Assembly: GCF_936933875.1 (NCBI RefSeq)
Contig: NZ_CAKZIK010000014.1
Location: 19,962 to 83,961 of the forward strand
Reading direction: 5' to 3'
Source: an uncultured Chryseobacterium sp.
GTDB taxonomy: Bacteria; Bacteroidota; Bacteroidia; Flavobacteriales; Weeksellaceae
DNA: 64,000 nt
Each line of letters opens with the position of its first letter. The first letter of the stretch is position 1. Of the stretch, positions 19,173 through 27,232 are shown in pieces. The notes under the pieces are model-generated. The model was given only the letters and a program-made list of their open reading frames with translations. It was not told the origin of the DNA and did no database searches. The translations under genes were made by a program, and so were the position numbers.

Positions 19173-20219
19173 ATGACTCTAAAGGAAAGCATACATGGAA
19201 AAAAAATTCTGTTTTTTTCTGTTCAGACTTTTAATCTTGAAAAAGAGATTAAAAAAACGATGGAAGAGAATGGAGCTGTTGTGACTTATTATGATGAAAG
19301 ACCTTCCAACAGTAATTTTACCAAAGGAATTATTCGTTTAAAGAGAGATATTTATCAAAAAAAAATTGATGAATATTATGCTTCTATCCTTGAAAAAATC
19401 AAAACTGAAAAATTTGATTATCTTTTCGTAAACAGAGGTGAAGTAATTACTAAAGCGTTTTTAGAGAAATTTATTGAAATGCAGCCGAACTGTGAGAGAA
19501 TATTCTTCACATGGGATTCATTTGCAAACCATGGTCATCCTACCACAATTCTGAAATATTTTCACAGACGATTTACCTTCGATCCTAATGATGCCGAGAA
19601 ATACAATATTGGATTTCGACCGTTGTATTTCCTGGAGAAATATAGAAGTATTAATCGAACTGATCAATCGGGTTATTTGTACGATTTGCTTTTTCTCGGA
19701 ACGGCGCACTCCGACAGGTACATCATCAGTAATAAAATTGCAGATTGGTGTAAAAGTAAAGGCTTAAATGTTTTTACCTATTATTACATGCATGGTAAAC
19801 TGGTTTATTTTTACCAGAAATTATTTGATAAAAGCTTTAAAGAATTTGATTATAAAAAACTGAGTTTTACAAGCCTTACAACAGATCAAATATTAGAATT
19901 GTATAAGCAGTCCAAGGTAATTTTAGATATCAACCATCCCGGACAAACCGGATTGACAATGCGGTCATTCGAATCTTTGGGTGCTGGTAAAAAATTAATT
20001 ACGACAAACAAAGAAATTAAAAAATATCCGTTCTACAATTCCAATAATGTTTTCGTTATTGATAGAAATAATATTCAGTTGGATGAAAATTTCTTCAAAA
20101 CAGAATATGAAGAAATAAATAAAGATTTATACGAAAAATGTTCAATCACAGGTTGGCTAAAAGAAGTAATGCTGAATCCTGAAAAGGATGATTGGAAACC
20201 ACTAATGAAAAATAACTAA
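19173..20219 (+). CDS. CgeB-like glycosyltransferase-family protein
   Basis: A 348-residue protein with the layout of CgeB/GT1-like capsule proteins. It has an N-terminal Rossmann-like half (KKILFFSVQTF) and a C-terminal half containing DLLFLGTAHSDR and the terminal motif VILDINHPGQTGLTMRSFE, which is diagnostic for this group. It probably adds a sugar to the repeat unit, although activity of this family is less well defined. Its stop codon overlaps the next start (TAATG). Confidence 0.72.
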   Translation: MTLKESIHGKKILFFSVQTFNLEKEIKKTMEENGAVVTYYDERPSNSNFTKGIIRLKRDIYQKKIDEYYASILEKIKTEKFDYLFVNRGEVITKAFLEKFIEMQPNCERIFFTWDSFANHGHPTTILKYFHRRFTFDPNDAEKYNIGFRPLYFLEKYRSINRTDQSGYLYDLLFLGTAHSDRYIISNKIADWCKSKGLNVFTYYYMHGKLVYFYQKLFDKSFKEFDYKKLSFTSLTTDQILELYKQSKVILDINHPGQTGLTMRSFESLGAGKKLITTNKEIKKYPFYNSNNVFVIDRNNIQLDENFFKTEYEEINKDLYEKCSITGWLKEVMLNPEKDDWKPLMKNN

Positions 20220-21118
20220 TGAAAATAACCATCACAGGCGCATCCGGTTTTGTAGGTTCTAATCTTTCAAAATATTTGGAAGAAAAGGGAAATACTATAG
20301 ATAAATTATCTTTAAGAAAGCCTGATTTTTCTTTGCAGAAAGATGCAAATGCTGTGATTCATTTAGCAGGTAAAGCCCATGATACGGCGAATACTTCTGC
20401 CGACAGGGAATATTTTGTAATTAATACTGAACTGACAAAGAAATTGTTTGATGATTTTTTGAATTCAGATATAAAAGATTTTATTTTTTTCAGCAGTGTA
20501 AAAGCCACCGCCGATACTTTGGAGGGTATTTTGGATGAAAACCATCCTTCCAGTCCGCAAACGCCTTATGGAAGATCGAAATGGGAGGCAGAAAAATATC
20601 TGCTTTCAAAAAATCTGCCGTCCGGAAAACGCCTGTTCATCATTCGTCCTTGTATGATTCACGGTCCGGGCAACAAAGGAAATCTAAACCTGCTTTACAA
20701 AGTGGTAGAAAAAGGCATTCCTTGGCCATTAGCCAGTTTTGAAAATAGAAGATCCTTTTTAAGTATTGACAATTTGAATTACCTGGTTGATAAAATCATA
20801 ACTTCAGATATCCCTTCCGGAATTTATAATTTTGCAGACGATAAAGCCATCTCGACAAACGAATTGGTAAGAATTATCGCGAAAACCTCTGGTAAAAAGG
20901 AAAAATTATGGCATATTTCAGCGGGTTTAATTTCGGGTGTGGCAAAACTGGGCGATAAAATAAAATTGCCCCTCAATTCAGAAAGATTAAAAAAATTAAC
21001 TGAAAGTTATGTGGTTTCAAACCAAAAAATTAAAACAGCCTTAAGCTTGAAAGCATTACCTTTGTCCGCAGAGGAAGGATTAACTAAAACAATCACTTCC
21101 TTTAAATCTAAGTCTTAA
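20219..21118 (+). CDS. NAD-dependent epimerase/reductase (WbpV-like SDR)
   Basis: Extended SDR of 299 residues with TGASGFVGSN at residues 6-15 and catalytic Tyr117-x3-Lys121 (PYGRSK). Genes of this type commonly sit just before the initiating transferase and reduce or epimerise the 4-keto sugar made by WbpM-type dehydratases. The set 4,6-dehydratase, this gene, and the WecA/WbpL-like gene would make and load a FucNAc or QuiNAc phosphate. That is an inference from gene content. Confidence 0.78.
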   Translation: MKITITGASGFVGSNLSKYLEEKGNTIDKLSLRKPDFSLQKDANAVIHLAGKAHDTANTSADREYFVINTELTKKLFDDFLNSDIKDFIFFSSVKATADTLEGILDENHPSSPQTPYGRSKWEAEKYLLSKNLPSGKRLFIIRPCMIHGPGNKGNLNLLYKVVEKGIPWPLASFENRRSFLSIDNLNYLVDKIITSDIPSGIYNFADDKAISTNELVRIIAKTSGKKEKLWHISAGLISGVAKLGDKIKLPLNSERLKKLTESYVVSNQKIKTALSLKALPLSAEEGLTKTITSFKSKS

Positions 21119-21136
21119 CCTTACCCTCAACCTCAG

Positions 21137-21685
21137 ATGATACGCTTTTTCGATTTTATATTTTCATTTTTCGGTCTGCTCTTCCTCTCGCCCGTTATGC
21201 TGGTATTGTACATTATTGGGCTTTTCGATACCGGTTCGCCAATTTTTGTTCAGGAAAGGGTAGGGAAGAACAAAAAACCTTTTAATCTGTACAAATTCCG
21301 CACAATGCACAAAGACACCAAGTCCGTGGCCTCGCATTTGGCGAGCAAATCATCCATAACGAAATTTGGAAATTTCTTAAGAAAAACCAAATTGGACGAA
21401 CTTCCGCAGTTGGTAAACGTTTTGATTGGAGATATGAGTTTGGTAGGTGCACGTCCCAATCTTTTCAATCAGACCGAATTGATTGAAGAACGCGATAAAC
21501 GAGGAGTGTACAGTCACGTTCCGGGCATTACAGGATTGGCTCAAATCAATGAAGTAGATATGTCCACACCAAAAAAACTGGCAGAAATGGACGCAGAAAT
21601 GCTGAGATCGCTGACAGTTTCAGATTATTTTAAATATATTCTTGCAACGGTTGGTGGGAAAGGTCAGGGAGATCGCGTAAAATAA
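21137..21685 (+). CDS. Monotopic phosphoglycosyl transferase (bacterial sugar transferase, PglC type)
   Basis: Transfers a sugar-1-phosphate from a nucleotide sugar to undecaprenyl phosphate, the first membrane step. At 182 residues it is the short PglC-like form, with an N-terminal re-entrant hydrophobic segment (residues about 4-27, containing the LSPVM break), QERVGKNKKPFNLYKFRTM, and the catalytic Asp-Glu pair D87-E88 in TKLDELPQL. It lies 18 nt after the SDR gene and is followed 10 nt later by a second, unrelated initiating enzyme. Confidence 0.9.
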   Translation: MIRFFDFIFSFFGLLFLSPVMLVLYIIGLFDTGSPIFVQERVGKNKKPFNLYKFRTMHKDTKSVASHLASKSSITKFGNFLRKTKLDELPQLVNVLIGDMSLVGARPNLFNQTELIEERDKRGVYSHVPGITGLAQINEVDMSTPKKLAEMDAEMLRSLTVSDYFKYILATVGGKGQGDRVK

Positions 21686-21695
21686 TTTTTTTGGT

Positions 21696-22682
21696 TTGAA
21701 TTGGTTTTATCTGGAGTATATAATTGTTGCAGTCGGTCTTTTCCTTTTTTTGCTGATATACTTTCGTATTGCCGAAAAGTTTAAGATCATTGATGTTCCC
21801 AATCACCGCAGTCAGCATTTCGAAATAACGCTGAGAGGCGGTGGCGTCGTTTATCCTGCTGCTTTTCTTTTTTTTGCGGTCAGTTTAATTTTTAACCCAC
21901 CTTCGACTGCGCAGAATTTTTTAATTTTTGGAGCAGGTTTATTGATAATTTGTATTATAAGTTTTATTGATGATATCCGTAGCCTTTCAAGCAGATTGAG
22001 ATTGGTTTTTCATTTTATTGCGGTGAGCCTGCTTCTTTACTTTGTGAATGCTTTTGCCATACTCCCTTATTGGTCCATTCCTTTGCTTTTTATAGTTACC
22101 ATCGGTGTTTTAAATTCCTACAATTTTATGGACGGCATTAATGGAATTACGGGTTTATATAGTTTGATGAATTTAGCATCGTTGCTCTTTGTTAATGAAA
22201 AAGTGGCTCATTTTACCGATTCCCGTTTTATCATCTATCCACTTTTAGCAAGTGTAGTATTTCTGTTTTTTAATTTCCGTAAAAAAGCCAGATGCTTCAT
22301 GGGTGATGTGGGAAGTTTGGGCATAGCTTTTTGGATTTTGGCACTTTTGGGCCTTTTAATAATAAAGACAGAGGAAATAAAATGGATATTATTCCTTACA
22401 GTTTACGGCGTGGAAACGGTTCTCACAATCATAGAACGGTTAAAATTAAAGGAAAACATATTCGACGCTCACCGGCGCCACCTTTACCAGCTCTTGGCCA
22501 ACGAAAAAAAGATTGACCACAGATTGATCAGCCTGTCTTATGCCGCCTTGCAGCTGCTGATAAATAGCTTGGTCATAAAACTTACTGCTGAAAGCTGGTT
22601 TCTTTTTGCAGTCATAATAATTAGTACTATAGCTACTTATGTACTTATTAAAATTACGCTTAAAGAAAATCTCAGATTGTAA
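21696..22682 (+). CDS. Polytopic phosphoglycosyl transferase (WecA/WbpL/MraY family)
   Basis: Integral membrane enzyme with about ten helices that loads HexNAc-1-P onto undecaprenyl phosphate. Family motifs are present: DVPNHRSQH near residue 29, FIDDIRSLSSRLR near 89, NSYNFMDGINGITG near 141, MGDVGSLG near 201, and the C-terminal DAHRRHLYQLL. No ATG occurs near the N-terminus, so the TTG at 21696 is taken as start. It is the last gene of the contiguous capsule operon. Having both enzyme classes side by side is notable. Confidence 0.87.
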   Translation: MNWFYLEYIIVAVGLFLFLLIYFRIAEKFKIIDVPNHRSQHFEITLRGGGVVYPAAFLFFAVSLIFNPPSTAQNFLIFGAGLLIICIISFIDDIRSLSSRLRLVFHFIAVSLLLYFVNAFAILPYWSIPLLFIVTIGVLNSYNFMDGINGITGLYSLMNLASLLFVNEKVAHFTDSRFIIYPLLASVVFLFFNFRKKARCFMGDVGSLGIAFWILALLGLLIIKTEEIKWILFLTVYGVETVLTIIERLKLKENIFDAHRRHLYQLLANEKKIDHRLISLSYAALQLLINSLVIKLTAESWFLFAVIIISTIATYVLIKITLKENLRL

Positions 22683-23041
22683 ATGGATGGTAGAGCATTT
22701 ACTACCCTTTACGTTCGGACAAAATAAATTCCACTATAAAGCTGGGGCAAAAATTTTTTTCCTAAAACTGGAAACTTACTAAATGCCATCCTTAAACGTG
22801 AAGAAATTTTCACCCTTTAGGGCTGGGGAAGGAAAACTTCTGGTCACTCCTTTGCTTATTCACTAGTACGAAGCCATCTTCTTCCACTCACCAGTCATAT
22901 CTCTGTTCAAACGCAAAGTTTCCCACTATTAAGGTTCAAATCAGCAGATATGTTACAACTTTAGAGCCAAGGGGCAAGAAAATTTCATGAACAAAAAATG
23001 CTGCCCGGTTAAGGGCAGCATTCACAAAAAATTAATAAAAT
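22683..23041. other. Non-coding spacer at the 3' end of the capsule operon
   Basis: No supported ORF occurs in these 359 bp on either strand. A weak hairpin (GGTAG/CTACC, 22689-22706) lies just after the operon. The element CTGGGG appears twice (about 22741 and 22823). The right end holds the terminator of the gene on the opposite strand. Nothing else is recognised. Confidence 0.5.
22999..23020 (-). terminator. Rho-independent terminator of the 249-aa gene
   Basis: Perfect 8-bp stem TGCTGCCC/GGGCAGCA with a 6-nt loop. On the minus strand it is followed by ATTTTTTG, so it serves the gene ending at 23042. Confidence 0.85.
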
Positions 23042-23791
23042 CTACGTCACTTTTACAATATTTAAACAGTTAAACTGATTATTGTTAAGTGGATATTGCA
23101 CACCGTTGATTTCCTGGAGAAACTCGATCAGAACTGCAAAAATTTTCACGGCTCCGTTTGGAATTGACGCTCCTGGATCCAAGCTCAGCGTTGCAGGAAC
23201 AGCATCCGCAGAACTGTTCATCAGGGGACTGTAAATCGTTTCCGAAGTCTTCAGGTCTCCATCCAATGCTGCAATCGCAATGCCGATTTGGACATGAGTC
23301 GCCTCTTTTGGCAGAATCAAACTGCTCTTCGGTGAAAAATTTTCGACCGTCAGCATCCCGGTGGTTTCATCAATTTGTAAAGGCACCGTGAGCAGAGTTT
23401 TCAGCTGAGAGTTGGCATTGAAATCAAAACTTTCCAGTAATAGTTTTCCTTCAGGTGTGGAAATTCCGGCGGAAGGAGTCCGTTCACCGCGTACCGCCGC
23501 TTCATCCAGATGTTTTATCTTGGTGAGTACGCTGGTCATGCGGTTACTGGCCTTCGAATCTGAAATTTTCCGCACGTAATTGGACAGCGATCCCCGGATC
23601 ACTTTTCCGGTTTGCGCAACAATGCCGAATTCGTTCATGTTTTCTCTTGTTCTGGCGAACTTGGGGTCGTTGAAGATTTTACTCCGTTCAACGCCGCCTT
23701 TCATGCGTACCATACTTCCGTCTTTTGTCTTGTAAAAGGAGAAGTTTCCTATGTTGCCCTGCAACATCAAAATTGAGTTTTCTTTTGCCAT
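23042..23791 (-). CDS. Conserved flavobacterial protein of unknown function
   Basis: A 249-residue protein without signal peptide, membrane segment or known catalytic motif. The N-terminus (LMLQGNIGNFSFYKTKDG, then FARTRENMNEFG near residue 47) is the recognisable hallmark of a family seen repeatedly in Flavobacteria, often annotated only as hypothetical. The rest is beta-rich by composition. It is a single-gene unit with its own consensus promoter upstream and a strong terminator downstream, transcribed against the capsule operon. Function is unknown. Confidence 0.75.
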   Translation of the reverse strand: MAKENSILMLQGNIGNFSFYKTKDGSMVRMKGGVERSKIFNDPKFARTRENMNEFGIVAQTGKVIRGSLSNYVRKISDSKASNRMTSVLTKIKHLDEAAVRGERTPSAGISTPEGKLLLESFDFNANSQLKTLLTVPLQIDETTGMLTVENFSPKSSLILPKEATHVQIGIAIAALDGDLKTSETIYSPLMNSSADAVPATLSLDPGASIPNGAVKIFAVLIEFLQEINGVQYPLNNNQFNCLNIVKVT

Positions 23792-23853
23792 GATTTGATT
23801 GATTTTAGGCTGTTAATATTAAATTTTGTAAATCCGGCCGGAGGTTTACAGAG

Positions 23854-23884
23854 CAAATATAAAAAGGCAAAGAACCCTTGGCAA
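23854..23884 (-). promoter_or_regulatory. Bacteroidetes-type promoter of the 249-aa gene
   Basis: On the minus strand TTG (complement of 23882-23884), 20 bp spacer, TATATTTG (complement of 23854-23861). It fits the TTG-N17-23-TAnnTTTG pattern and lies about 60 nt before the ATG. Confidence 0.65.
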
Positions 23885-24049
23885 CAGGGATATAACAGAT
23901 GATATTGTTTTAGTTTTATCAGGTCATTTTAATCGAATAAACTTCTTTGAGCTCATTTTGGTACATCTGCATTCTAATTCAGTCAGATGATAACAAAATA
24001 GTCTTTTTTCTCAGAATCTGTTCTTTCCATCCGTTAAAACAGTCCACTA

Positions 24050-24084
24050 CTAACCTCTAACCTCTAACCTCTAACTTCCAACTT
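24050..24084. repeat. Period-7 tandem repeat, CTAACCT type, 5 units
   Basis: Units CTAACCT x3, then CTAACTT and CCAACTT. The complementary strand reads as GAAGTTA/GAGGTTA heptamers, related to the array after efp at 39604. Confidence 0.85.
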
Positions 24085-24094
24085 ACTCTCATAC

Positions 24095-24137
24095 CCGTGG
24101 ATACTCCGTGGATACTCCGTGGATACTTCGTGGATGG
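24095..24137. repeat. Period-11 tandem repeat, CCGTGGATACT, about 4 units
   Basis: Three perfect CCGTGGATACT units followed by a diverged fourth (TCGTGGATGG). The period is close to one DNA helical turn. It begins 10 bp after the heptamer array. Confidence 0.85.
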
Positions 24138-24618
24138 TTGCATGTAGAGGGCATCTTTAAAATGATAAATTCTTTTTTTATGCTTAAGATTATAAAACAG
24201 TTGTTTAGTTTATAAATATTTACAAATAATTGAAAATCAAAGGTTAATGATAATGCAGAAATATTTTGTTTGAATAAAGTGTTTGCTGAACGCAGGTCTG
24301 TGTGATTGTGGATAACTTTTGATGTTAGTAACTATAGCAGAATTGAAAGATTTAATATTTTTGTTATGAAATATTTAAGATTTCAGGATGTTCTTTAAGG
24401 TTTCGGCGAAAAGTGATAAAGCAAATGACACTATGACACACACTATGGTTATTTCAGTTAGGTCTGAAATCCATTAAAGAACATGCCGCTCTGGGCGGCC
24501 TCTGACAATAACTAACACATCACAGATGATTGAATTAAGTTCTCGGCATTGTATGCGGATGCCAGCCAAAAAGTACACGCCTTCAGTCAGTAATAATAAA
24601 AATAAATCTACCATATGA

Positions 24619-24649
24619 AAAACAGCCAATCCTTAAATTTAGCTGTTTT
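24619..24649 (+). terminator. Possible hairpin/terminator in the spacer
   Basis: Stem AAAACAGC/GCTGTTTT (8 bp) with a 15-nt loop, followed by a T-rich but interrupted tract. No upstream gene is identified on either strand, so what it would terminate is unclear. Confidence 0.35.
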
Positions 24650-24730
24650 ATCTTTCTTTTCCCGTTTACCTTATTAACATTCTGAAGTTTTAAAGATTTG
24701 ATGTGTATTAATCTTTAAAATTAACAGAAA

Positions 24731-24922
24731 ATGAAAAAGAAATTATTCTTGGATTCGCATGACCTGCAGGTGATTACGAATTACAGTATTGGACATTGTC
24801 GGAAAATCCTCCGCGATATAAGGTCTAAAAAAATGAAATTAAAACATCAGAAAGTAACCGTGGATGAAGTGGCAGATTATCTTGGCCTGAATCCTGATGA
24901 AATTAGAAACGCAATTGAATAG
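24731..24922 (+). CDS. Small helix-turn-helix-like protein (63 aa)
   Basis: A 63-residue basic protein. The segment DLQVITNYSIGHCRKILRDIR followed by VTVDEVADYLGL has the pattern of small Bacteroidetes DNA-binding proteins (x-x-I-TGKS...RIIRKIK...V...EFC.Y.GL). That makes a DNA-binding role plausible but unproven. It lies 94 bp before rmlC on the same strand, so it could regulate or merely precede the rml group. The ATG at 24731 is the only good start. Confidence 0.6.
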   Translation: MKKKLFLDSHDLQVITNYSIGHCRKILRDIRSKKMKLKHQKVTVDEVADYLGLNPDEIRNAIE

Positions 24923-25016
24923 GGAATACTCCAAAGAGTTTTTTTTGATGGTTTAGTTTTCATAAATTAGCGTTTTGTAAAGTGTTACTGAAAACCTTTG
25001 CTTAAAATAAAGCTTT

Positions 25017-25562
25017 ATGAAAATCAAAGAAACCCCTTTAAAGGACTGCTACGTCATCGCACCAACAGTATTCGAAGACGATCGCGGTTACTTCTACGAA
25101 AAGTATAACGAGAAAAAATTTGAGGAATTAACCGGGATGAACGGTCATTTCGTGCAGGATAACATTTCCAAATCTTCTTATGGGGTTTTGCGGGGGTTGC
25201 ATCTTCAAAAAGGCGAGCATGCACAGGCAAAATTAGTTTCGTGCCTGGAAGGGAAGGTGTTTGATGTTGCGGTAGATTTGCGTCCGGACTCACCAACTTT
25301 CGGACAGTGGTACGGGGTGGAACTCACTGCAGAAAACAAAACGCAGTTTTACGTTCCGCGTGGTTTTGGACATGGATTTTCCGTGTTGAGCGACACAGCT
25401 GTGTTTGCTTATAAATGCGATAATTTCTACAATAAAGAATCCGAAGGTGGCGTGCTTTGGAATGATCCAGAATTAAAAATCGACTGGAAACTACCCGAAT
25501 CAGATGTAATTCTTTCCGAAAAAGATAAAATGCTGCCTACCTTTGCGGAAAGAAATTTTTAG
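25017..25562 (+). CDS. rmlC: dTDP-4-dehydrorhamnose 3,5-epimerase
   Basis: Cytoplasmic cupin-fold epimerase, third step of dTDP-L-rhamnose synthesis. Characteristic residues are visible: FEDDRGYFYE near residue 19, the catalytic His62 in GVLRGLHLQ, and FYVPRGFGHGFSVLSD near residue 115. Length (181) is normal. It is followed by rmlB after 101 bp containing a REP-like hairpin and CTCAA repeats, so the rml genes are more loosely arranged than the capsule operon. Confidence 0.95.
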   Translation: MKIKETPLKDCYVIAPTVFEDDRGYFYEKYNEKKFEELTGMNGHFVQDNISKSSYGVLRGLHLQKGEHAQAKLVSCLEGKVFDVAVDLRPDSPTFGQWYGVELTAENKTQFYVPRGFGHGFSVLSDTAVFAYKCDNFYNKESEGGVLWNDPELKIDWKLPESDVILSEKDKMLPTFAERNF

Positions 25563-25569
25563 AACATAA

Positions 25570-25595
25570 CTACTCAATCCCTCAACACTCAATCT
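25570..25595. repeat. CTCAA-type short repeats with 7/8-bp spacing
   Basis: CTCAA occurs three times at 8- and 7-bp intervals just after rmlC. The sequence resembles the repeats after rmlB and before rmlA. Confidence 0.55.
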
Positions 25596-25626
25596 TGTCA
25601 TCCTGAGCGCAGTCGAAGGATTTTTA
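25596..25626 (+). repeat. REP-like palindromic element acting as possible rmlC terminator
   Basis: The sequence from TGTCATCCTGAG to CGAAGGAT contains an ATCCT/AGGAT stem followed by a T run (25621-25625). This GTCATCCTGAGC...GTCGAAGG string is familiar as a dispersed intergenic element of Bacteroidetes. A diverged copy in the opposite orientation is at 59888-59907. Confidence 0.5.
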
Positions 25627-25663
25627 ACTGAACCACTAAATTACTTAAAACTCAACTACCCAA

Positions 25664-26743
25664 ATGAAATCAATCATAATTACCGGAGGAGCCGGATTCA
25701 TAGGTTCACACGTCGTTCGTGAGTTTGTAAAAAATCTACCAGACACCAAAATCATAAATCTTGATGCCCTTACTTATGCTGGTAATCTTGAAAATTTAAA
25801 AGACATTGAAAACGAACCCAACTACGTTTTCGAGAAAGCAGATATTACAAAGCCTGAAGAGTTAAAAGCAGTTTTCGAAAAATATCATCCTGATGCTGTC
25901 GTACATTTAGCAGCAGAATCTCATGTGGACAGGAGTATTACCGATCCGAATGCTTTCATTAATACCAACGTTATCGGGACTGCAAATCTTTTGAATCTTG
26001 CCCGCGAATTCTGGACTCTAAACGAAGATCATACCCACGGAAATTTTCCTGATGAGCAAAGAACAAATCTTTTCTACCACGTTTCAACCGATGAAGTTTA
26101 CGGAGCTTTAGGTGAAACAGGTTTCTTTACAGAGGAAACATCTTACGATCCGAAATCACCGTATTCAGCTTCCAAAGCTGCTTCAGATCATTTGGTGAGA
26201 GCGTATGGAAATACGTACGGAATGCCGTTTATCGTTTCGAACTGTTCCAATAATTACGGACCAAACCATTTTCCTGAAAAATTAATACCGCTTTGTATTC
26301 ACAATATTTTGAATGAAAAACCGCTACCAATCTACGGTGACGGTAAATATACGAGAGATTGGTTATATGTGATTGATCACGCAAAAGCAATTTTCCAGAT
26401 TTTCCATGAAGCGAAAACCGGAGAAACTTACAACATCGGTGGTTGGAACGAATGGCAAAATATTAATCTGGTTAAAGAACTCATCAAGCAGGTTGACGAA
26501 AAAGTTGGAAATCCTGCAGGTCATTCAGAAAAATTAATCACTTTTGTAAAAGACAGACCGGGACACGACAAACGTTACGCAATTGATGCAACAAAACTCA
26601 ACGAAGATTTAGGCTGGAAACCATCAGTAACTTTCGAGGAAGGTCTTTCTAAAACCATCGATTGGTTCTTAGAAAACAAAGAATGGCTCGATCATGTTAC
26701 ATCAGGAGATTATCAAAAATATTACGACAAACAATACTCTTAG
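25664..26743 (+). CDS. rmlB: dTDP-glucose 4,6-dehydratase
   Basis: Second enzyme of the dTDP-L-rhamnose pathway. NAD-binding GGAGFIGSH near residue 8; the catalytic Thr142-Asp143-Glu144 in STDEVYG and Tyr167-x3-Lys171 in PYSASKAASDHLVRAYG are all present. At 359 residues it matches the family. It is followed by a 42-bp spacer of GAGTA-type repeats, a four-helix-bundle gene and rmlA. Confidence 0.96.
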   Translation: MKSIIITGGAGFIGSHVVREFVKNLPDTKIINLDALTYAGNLENLKDIENEPNYVFEKADITKPEELKAVFEKYHPDAVVHLAAESHVDRSITDPNAFINTNVIGTANLLNLAREFWTLNEDHTHGNFPDEQRTNLFYHVSTDEVYGALGETGFFTEETSYDPKSPYSASKAASDHLVRAYGNTYGMPFIVSNCSNNYGPNHFPEKLIPLCIHNILNEKPLPIYGDGKYTRDWLYVIDHAKAIFQIFHEAKTGETYNIGGWNEWQNINLVKELIKQVDEKVGNPAGHSEKLITFVKDRPGHDKRYAIDATKLNEDLGWKPSVTFEEGLSKTIDWFLENKEWLDHVTSGDYQKYYDKQYS

Positions 26744-26785
26744 TAGAGTAATCGAGTAGAGAATTATTGAGTAATTGAGTTAGAA
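26743..26785. repeat. GAGTA-type degenerate repeats in the rmlB downstream spacer
   Basis: GAGTA or GAGTT recurs at 26746, 26754, 26769 and 26777, in 8-bp pairs. It belongs to the same style of short-period intergenic repeat seen elsewhere in the window. Confidence 0.5.
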
Positions 26786-27232
26786 ATGGGCTTGGTGAAA
26801 TTTCATAAGGATTTGATTGTATATCAGAAATCATTTTCTTCTGCTATGGAAATCTATCGAATTTCAAGAAAGTTTCCACGAGAAGAAACCTACTCTCTAA
26901 CAGACCAAATTTTGCGTTCTTCACGTTCAGTAAGTGCAAATATTACTGAAGCGTGGCGTAAAAGAAGATACGAAAAATCTTTTGTCGCAAAATTAACAGA
27001 TGCAGATGGTGAAGCTGCAGAAACCCAAAACTGGTTGGATTTTGCTTTTGCCTGTAAATATATTACTGAAGATGAACATTCAAAATTATTCGCGCTATAT
27101 GATGAAATTTTGGCCTTATTAGTTTCAATGGTAAATAGCTCAGAAAAATGGACTTTTTCTGTTGAAAAAAAGAAAAGTGAAAACTCAATCACTCACAACT
27201 CAAATACTCACAACTCAAATCCTAAAAAATGA
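26786..27232 (+). CDS. Four-helix-bundle protein of the 23S rRNA IVP family
   Basis: A 148-residue helical protein with family hallmarks: LIVYQKSFSSAMEIYRIS near the N-terminus, FPREETYSLTDQILRSSRSVSANITEAW in the centre, and a third/fourth helix ending SMVNSSEKW. Members occur inside 23S rRNA intervening sequences but are also common between sugar genes in Bacteroidetes; function is unknown. The last 18 residues are repeat-encoded (two copies of THNSN from a perfect 15-bp duplication). The gene overlaps the rmlA start by 4 nt and interrupts the rml set. Confidence 0.85.
   Translation: MGLVKFHKDLIVYQKSFSSAMEIYRISRKFPREETYSLTDQILRSSRSVSANITEAWRKRRYEKSFVAKLTDADGEAAETQNWLDFAFACKYITEDEHSKLFALYDEILALLVSMVNSSEKWTFSVEKKKSENSITHNSNTHNSNPKK
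27191..27220. repeat. Perfect 15-bp direct repeat within the end of the four-helix gene
   Basis: ACTCACAACTCAAAT occurs twice in tandem. It is built of alternating 7- and 8-bp CTCA-type units and encodes THNSN twice. Confidence 0.85.

Larger units (their letters stand above)
23885..24730. other. Long non-coding spacer with two tandem-repeat arrays
   Basis: About 850 bp without a supported gene. It contains a period-7 array (24050-24084), a period-11 array (24095-24137), an AT-rich stretch, and a patch with several hairpins (about 24445-24520: ATTTCAG/CTGAAAT and GCCGC/GCGGC). A further stem AAAACAGC/GCTGTTTT lies at 24619-24649. It separates the capsule operon and its flanking gene from the rml genes. 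Confidence 0.5.

Noticed and set aside
21900..21912. 13-nt match (CCTTCGACTGCGC) to the REP-like element inside the WecA-like gene
   Set aside because: It is within a normal coding region (PPSTAQ), lacks the palindromic partner and can arise by chance.
24050..24137. CRISPR-like array
   Set aside because: The units are 7 and 11 bp in direct tandem without spacers, and no cas genes are present.
24615..24677. 20-codon ORF (MKNSQSLNLAVL...) in the spacer
   Set aside because: It lies across a hairpin, has no recognisable product and no clear ribosome-binding site.
26786..27232. rRNA intervening sequence suggested by the IVP-family gene
   Set aside because: No rRNA flanks it; the family is often found outside rRNA in Bacteroidetes.
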